A DNA stretch of 64,000 bases from Mytilus trossulus (Eukaryota; Mollusca; Bivalvia; Mytilida; Mytilidae), in the NCBI RefSeq assembly GCF_036588685.1, contig NC_086375.1, positions 41,013,270 to 41,077,269 of the forward strand. The letters run 5' to 3'. Each line of letters opens with the position of its first letter. Positions within the stretch are counted from its first letter, which is position 1. Shown here in pieces: positions 59,807 to 64,000 of this stretch. The notes under the pieces are model-generated. The model was not told where the DNA came from. It saw nothing but the letters and a program-made list of their open reading frames with translations, and made no database searches. The position numbers were made by a program, and so were the translations under genes.

Positions 59807-60071
59807 GGCCAAAAGAACAATATATGTGTTTCCTATTACATGATCATCTTTCAAAAAAGTAGGGTAGGTAGGTAGGGACTTATTTTTATTTTACCGTTTT
59901 TTTTTCCACATAGAGTCTATCATGTCTATGGGAGGAATATTCTAACTTTTAATAACAGTGCATATTGAAAAAAATACAAAAAAACTTAAGGGTACATTGG
60001 CTTTTTTTTGGGTTAAAAAAAATAGGGTGGGTAGGGTAATAGGAAACACACATCTTTTTTTTTATTTGGCA
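59807..60071 (+). mobile_element. PIF/Harbinger-like MITE, copy 2
   Basis: 265 bp. Ends GGCCAAAA and TTTGGCA (last base changed), inner tgtgtttcctattac / gtaataggaaacaca. TAA flanks both sides (59804-59806, 60072-60074). Same family as 24017-24231. Confidence 0.78.
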
Positions 60072-60346
60072 TAAATTTACAAAACATATAAATGAACCAA
60101 AAATTGTAATCCAATCTAATTAGTGATATTAGTAAGTAGGGATAACAAACTAATACTACTCATGCTTAATTTAGGACACAGTCTTAGCAATAACTGATAT
60201 TTTTCTACAACTTGGTAAGAAGTAGCACACAAAACAGGGTCCTTGAATAGTATCTCTTTGTATAATGACCACTAGTTTGTTTACTGTTTAATGACAATTA
60301 ATCATAATACATGTACATCATATTATTTCAGATCAGAAAATAGAAA

Positions 60347-61837
60347 ATGACCACTGCACAAGGAATAGACAAGATTCATGACTCTCATGGTTACCTGGTG
60401 CTAACTGATGATGGAGCTGTTTTAAGTGTGAGTTTCCTTAGTGTATTGGTACATGCATATATGTTTGTTTTGCTTTTGTTTGAAAAAATTCTAACTACTA
60501 ATTTAAGAAAAGAATAAAAAAGTAGATTGCATTTTCGTTAGGAAAACAATTTTAACAGAACAAGTTTTAATCTTCCCTCATTTTTGTCGCAGAAAGCTCA
60601 ACATAGGGATAGTGATTTGTCTTCAGCGGCTAAAAGCTTTATATATTTAAGTAGGTGGAAGATCTGGATGCTTCATACTTTATCAAAGATTTAGATGTAT
60701 TAAAGTGATGTGCACCTGCTATTATGAAATTGGGGAAATGGAAGAGATGGGGGATGGTGGTGAAAGTTGAATATGCTTGAAATATTTGCATGTGGATGTA
60801 TACATATCAATCAATCATTTCAACATTTCAAAGGTATATTATATTATCAATTTTAGTCAGGAGGAGACTTACAAAATGCAGAATCTATAGCTGAAAAAGT
60901 TTTGAAGCTAGTTCATACAGCAAACAGAATTCAAGTTACTTCAGACAAGAGAGATACTTTTAAAAGAATTTCAGGTATGTACTGCTTAAAAGTTAGTTTA
61001 GATTTATCAAACACTCAGTAATGTATTTACTGTATTATGTAGGTTGTAAAGTGCCAGTGCTGTGAAATACTGCCAGCACTTGGTGTTTGTTATCCATCAT
61101 CTGCAAGCTTTTCACTTTTTTTGGAATTGATTAAATTGTCCAATATAACACTTATGTTCAATTATTTTTTTATCTGATATGTCATTTCCGAGTTTTGGAA
61201 TTTTGACTGTCAAATGAATTAAAAACATTTTTTCAAATGCTATGCACTAAGTCTTGTATGCATTGTTCAGATTTTAACAAACTCAACTCTGTCTGAAAGT
61301 TTAATTCCTTTTGATATTAAAAAGATTTTCTAATTAATTATTCTAGAGTTACAGGACTTTGACATCATTTAATACAATATTTGTACGTCTTAGGATGTTT
61401 GCTTCTGATTATATTATCCGATTTCAATCTTCACAATAATAGTGAAGCATATGTGTTAGATGTAGCTGTTTATTGTTATATGTTTTATGAAATGTTTTTC
61501 TATAGAAATATAATGAAAAATGGGGTAAAGGTCTACGAAACAGCAATCCAACAACACAAGAAAACCAATGAAGACATTCTAGATGTCAACTTATAAATTT
61601 AATAATTTTCATTTTACAGTGTTTACAAAATATGTCAAGCTGAAATTTAAAAGACTATCAAAATTATGCATTGACTAAAATGCTTTATTTATGTTTGCTT
61701 TAAAATTAATTTAGTAAAAAATGTATTTTTTTCTTACAGTTGTTTGGGAAAGTTATATGTATGTTATAACAGTATCAAATCAGAAGATATATGTTAGTAA
61801 AAGACAGTATTCACCACAGGAGCCTGCAGTGGCATGA
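60347..61837 (+). CDS. LAMTOR4: LAMTOR4, Ragulator complex subunit
   Basis: Three coding exons, 60347-60427, 60857-60974 and 61740-61837 (81+118+98 = 297 nt, 98 residues), joined at GTGAGT/ttttag and GTATGT/ttacag with consistent phases. The protein matches animal LAMTOR4 in length and layout: an N-terminal strand GYLVLTDDGAVLSSGGDL, a helix, a second helix or strand with DTFKRIS, VVWESYMYVITVSNQKIYVSKRQ, and a short tail. It is a roadblock-fold protein that pairs with LAMTOR5 inside Ragulator, which anchors Rag GTPases and mTORC1 at the lysosome surface. An acceptor (ttatttcag, ending 60331) 15 bp before the ATG implies a non-coding upstream exon. A polyadenylation signal AATAAA lies at 61923-61928. 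Confidence 0.94.
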
Positions 61838-61922
61838 TTGATTATATACTTTATATTATCTCTATCTCATAACTTGTAATACCGGTATTATAATCATTTT
61901 CTCAATGTTAAGTATTTACATA

Positions 61923-61928
61923 AATAAA
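61923..61928 (+). terminator. LAMTOR4 polyadenylation signal
   Basis: aataaa, 86 bp after the stop codon, followed by a T-rich stretch. Confidence 0.6.
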
Positions 61929-62199
61929 GACATGATGTTTTCCACTATAGGTTGATTATTTTGATACCTTATCTCTTTCATAAAAAAATCTGAACAGGAT
62001 TAACAGGACCATTATGACTTGGAGTACAAATACTCACTATTTCTGACATTACGGTCATAAAACTTTCAAGCAAGATTTTTGTACTCGAGAATTACCCAAT
62101 CAAAATACAGGATTTGGTGTTTCAAGCATGATTTGTGTGCTCCAAGCACTGAGCAAAGTTTTATGACTTCAACCCCAGGACTACCTGATTTTGTTTCAG

Positions 62200-62365
62200 A
62201 TGTTGGGTTTAGTACCACTTTCTGTTTGGGATTGTGTTGCTTAACCAGGGGCATTTCCAGCCATTTCAAAAAAGGGGGGTTCCTAACCCAGGACAAAGGG
62301 GGGTTCCAATCACATGTCCCCATTCAAATGCATTGATCGTCCAAAAAATTGGGGGGTTCCAACCT
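62200..62365 (+). repeat. Dispersed repeat (ggggggttccaac), copy 1
   Basis: Landmarks ccagccattt, aaggggggttcc, cccattcaaatgcattgatc and gggggttccaacc are shared with 62822-62958. It lacks clear ends. The overlapping 85-codon frames on both strands are artefacts. Confidence 0.7.
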
Positions 62366-62378
62366 TAAAACTAAACAA

Positions 62379-62821
62379 TCAATTCCTGAATGGTCCATGG
62401 TCATCTATAAAAGTTGTAAATAAATGAATCAGAAATATACAGTCATCTTCCATCAACACCAACTGTTTACAAATAACAAATATGATATAATATGACCTGG
62501 CACATTCAGTGAATAATTTGCAGTTGCTGAAAGAATACCCAAAGTATCTTCCTAAACTGATGATTTGGGACCCTAAGGTCCTACACTCTTTATAGCAATT
62601 GCTGTATAGAAGATTTCTTATACCAATGTCATAAATATGAAAAGTAGGCAGTATGATGCTGACATTGATTTGCATAGCAAAAAATAAAATCACAGGAAAA
62701 TTCAAAAAACAGAAAGTCTTTACCCAAACAGCAAAATCAAAAGCTTGAACACATCAAACTAATGTGCAGTTGAACTCAGAACTCCAGGAACATTTAAATG
62801 TTTACACTTCTTAGTCTGCCC
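62379..62821. other. No supported gene
   Basis: A 108-codon minus-strand frame (62705-62379) with no family resemblance lies here. Its right part overlaps a mussel-type repeat phrase (caaaatcaaaagcttgaaca). I do not call it. Confidence 0.35.
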
Positions 62822-62958
62822 ATTGGCAGATCCAGCCATTTTTAAAAGGGCGTCCCAACCCAGAGTAAAGGGTGGGTCCAAGTATATGCTCCCATTCAAA
62901 TGCATTGATCTTCCAAAAACAGGGGGTTCCAACCCCGGAACCCCCTGGATCCGCCAAT
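62822..62958 (+). mobile_element. MITE with attggc(a/g)gatcca ends
   Basis: 137 bp. Inverted ends attggcagatcca and tggatccgccaat, with the same interior as 62200-62365. A full-length member of the family; target duplication not clear. Confidence 0.7.
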
Positions 62959-64000
62959 GCTGCCTTAATTACTATACAAAGATGTATTTTTTTTTGTTTT
63001 TTATTTAGAAAGACATTCTTTTAAACATTGATTTGTTTAGCAGTTGAACACAATGAACTATGGAACATTTCCTTCTCAACCGTAGTTTGCTTACAAATTA
63101 ATGTGAATTAACTGGGAACAGATATGTCAATATATATGTTCATGGTATTAATCTATGTGTCTACTCCCACTTTCTTTCTGTAATGTTTTAAATTGTGATA
63201 GTCCCAGGTTTAAAAGTAAAAAAATCAAAAGTAGTACCAATTTTATAATATAAATCATTCAGAAAGTGCTTGTGCAAATTATAATATGTGCAATTTTGAC
63301 AAAAATTCACTGCACATCTATGCGTTTTCATGAAAGAAACCCCTGCCAACCAGGTTTTTTTTAAAGCATTTATGTATAGAATTACAACTTGTACCGAGAC
63401 ATTTGGTATAACTTAATAAGAGATTATCGATCTATTATACTACATTAAGTGATTTTGTAAATTTTGTTTGAAAGATAAATAATTAACTAATGAGTAATAA
63501 TTTCTTTTTGAAGAAAAAATATAATCTTAATATGAATATCTTAAAGGTATTGAAGTAAGACCTATAATTAACTGATAAATCTGCAATAATCATCTGTAAT
63601 TAGTCAATAATTTAGGTAAGTTCACGTATCAGTGATTGGCTTGAAACAGTTAGCAAAATTTTTAAACTCTTATTTAGAACAACCCAACATTATTTTAGTT
63701 TATTTCCCATAAAATGTCTGTTAACAATCTTGAATGTTAGAATTGTATTTCTATTAACATTTATTGAAATACAATTATGATCTTCAATATCATATTTGAT
63801 TATGATAATTATTTTCATAATCAATTATTCAAACTAAGCAATGATAATAGTATAAGAGGAAAATAGTATACCTATGTGTCAACTTACAAAACACCTCAAA
63901 ACAACCTTTAAGCCACAATAAAGTTCTAAGCTTCATGTCTATCTATTTGTCCTATGTCTTACATTTTTGTCAAGAAACTTCATTTGAAGTATTTTCGTTT
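62959..64000. other. AT-rich terminal stretch
   Basis: No gene, repeat border or RNA gene that I can support. Confidence 0.5.

Larger units (their letters stand above)
57901..60331. other. UVRAG-LAMTOR4 interval, distal part
   Basis: Contains a low-complexity block of gtgtccac / gaaatagtgtcc phrases (about 58020-58250), the 98-bp palindrome at 58594-58691, an inverted retroelement 3' UTR copy (59570-59790) and a MITE (59807-60071). A non-coding first exon of LAMTOR4 probably lies in this interval, because a splice acceptor (ttatttcag) sits just before the start-codon exon. I could not place that exon. Confidence 0.5.

Noticed and set aside
62066..62336. 85-codon frames on both strands
   Set aside because: Both fall in a dispersed repeat rich in gggggttcc.

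Overview
The window looks like nuclear DNA from a bivalve mollusc, most likely a Mytilus-type mussel. Support: AT-rich sequence, intron-containing animal genes with GT/AG junctions, and a dense layer of short dispersed repeats that I recognise as typical of mussel genomes, including a 161-bp tandem satellite of the bivalve 160-bp class. The genus is inferred from repeat content, not from a search.

Three cellular genes can be supported. (1) A minus-strand gene at 1219-3909 encodes an 896-residue protein with 21 C2H2 zinc fingers in a single coding exon. (2) A minus-strand gene at 33671-57462 encodes UVRAG, the autophagy and endosome subunit of the Beclin-1/VPS34 complex. I could assemble 16 coding exons with every splice phase in register (2328 coding nt, 775 residues). 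(3) A plus-strand gene at 60347-61837 encodes LAMTOR4, a 98-residue Ragulator subunit, in three coding exons. UVRAG and LAMTOR4 are divergently transcribed with about 2.9 kb between start codons. The UVRAG-proximal part of that interval carries two GATCATGTGA E-boxes of the kind bound by MiT/TFE (TFEB-like) factors, a CCAAT box and an ETS site. Both products work at lysosomes or autophagosomes, so a shared lysosomal control region is the main hypothesis from this window.

The rest is mostly mobile and repetitive DNA. From about 6.5 to 16.6 kb lies a 31-bp tandem satellite. It is split by a 3998-bp BEL/Pao LTR retrotransposon (6632-10629, perfect 5-bp target duplication, LTRs differing at 3 of 168 positions, coding body broken at four places) and by two copies of a dispersed 360-bp repeat. 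From 17 to 33 kb is a gene-poor repeat landscape: 3' ends of two RT-bearing retroelement families, a LINE 3' end, a PIF/Harbinger-like MITE, a 748-bp foldback element with a TTA target duplication and a paralogous empty site, a perfect 172-bp tandem duplication, and several large palindromes. UVRAG introns hold the 161-bp satellite, several MITEs, three LINE fragments and one unexplained promoter-like cluster (41.4-41.64 kb). Downstream of LAMTOR4 I see only repeats and AT-rich sequence.

No bacterial, CRISPR, rRNA or confident tRNA features were seen. Boundaries of dispersed repeats are approximate unless a target duplication or terminal repeat is quoted.
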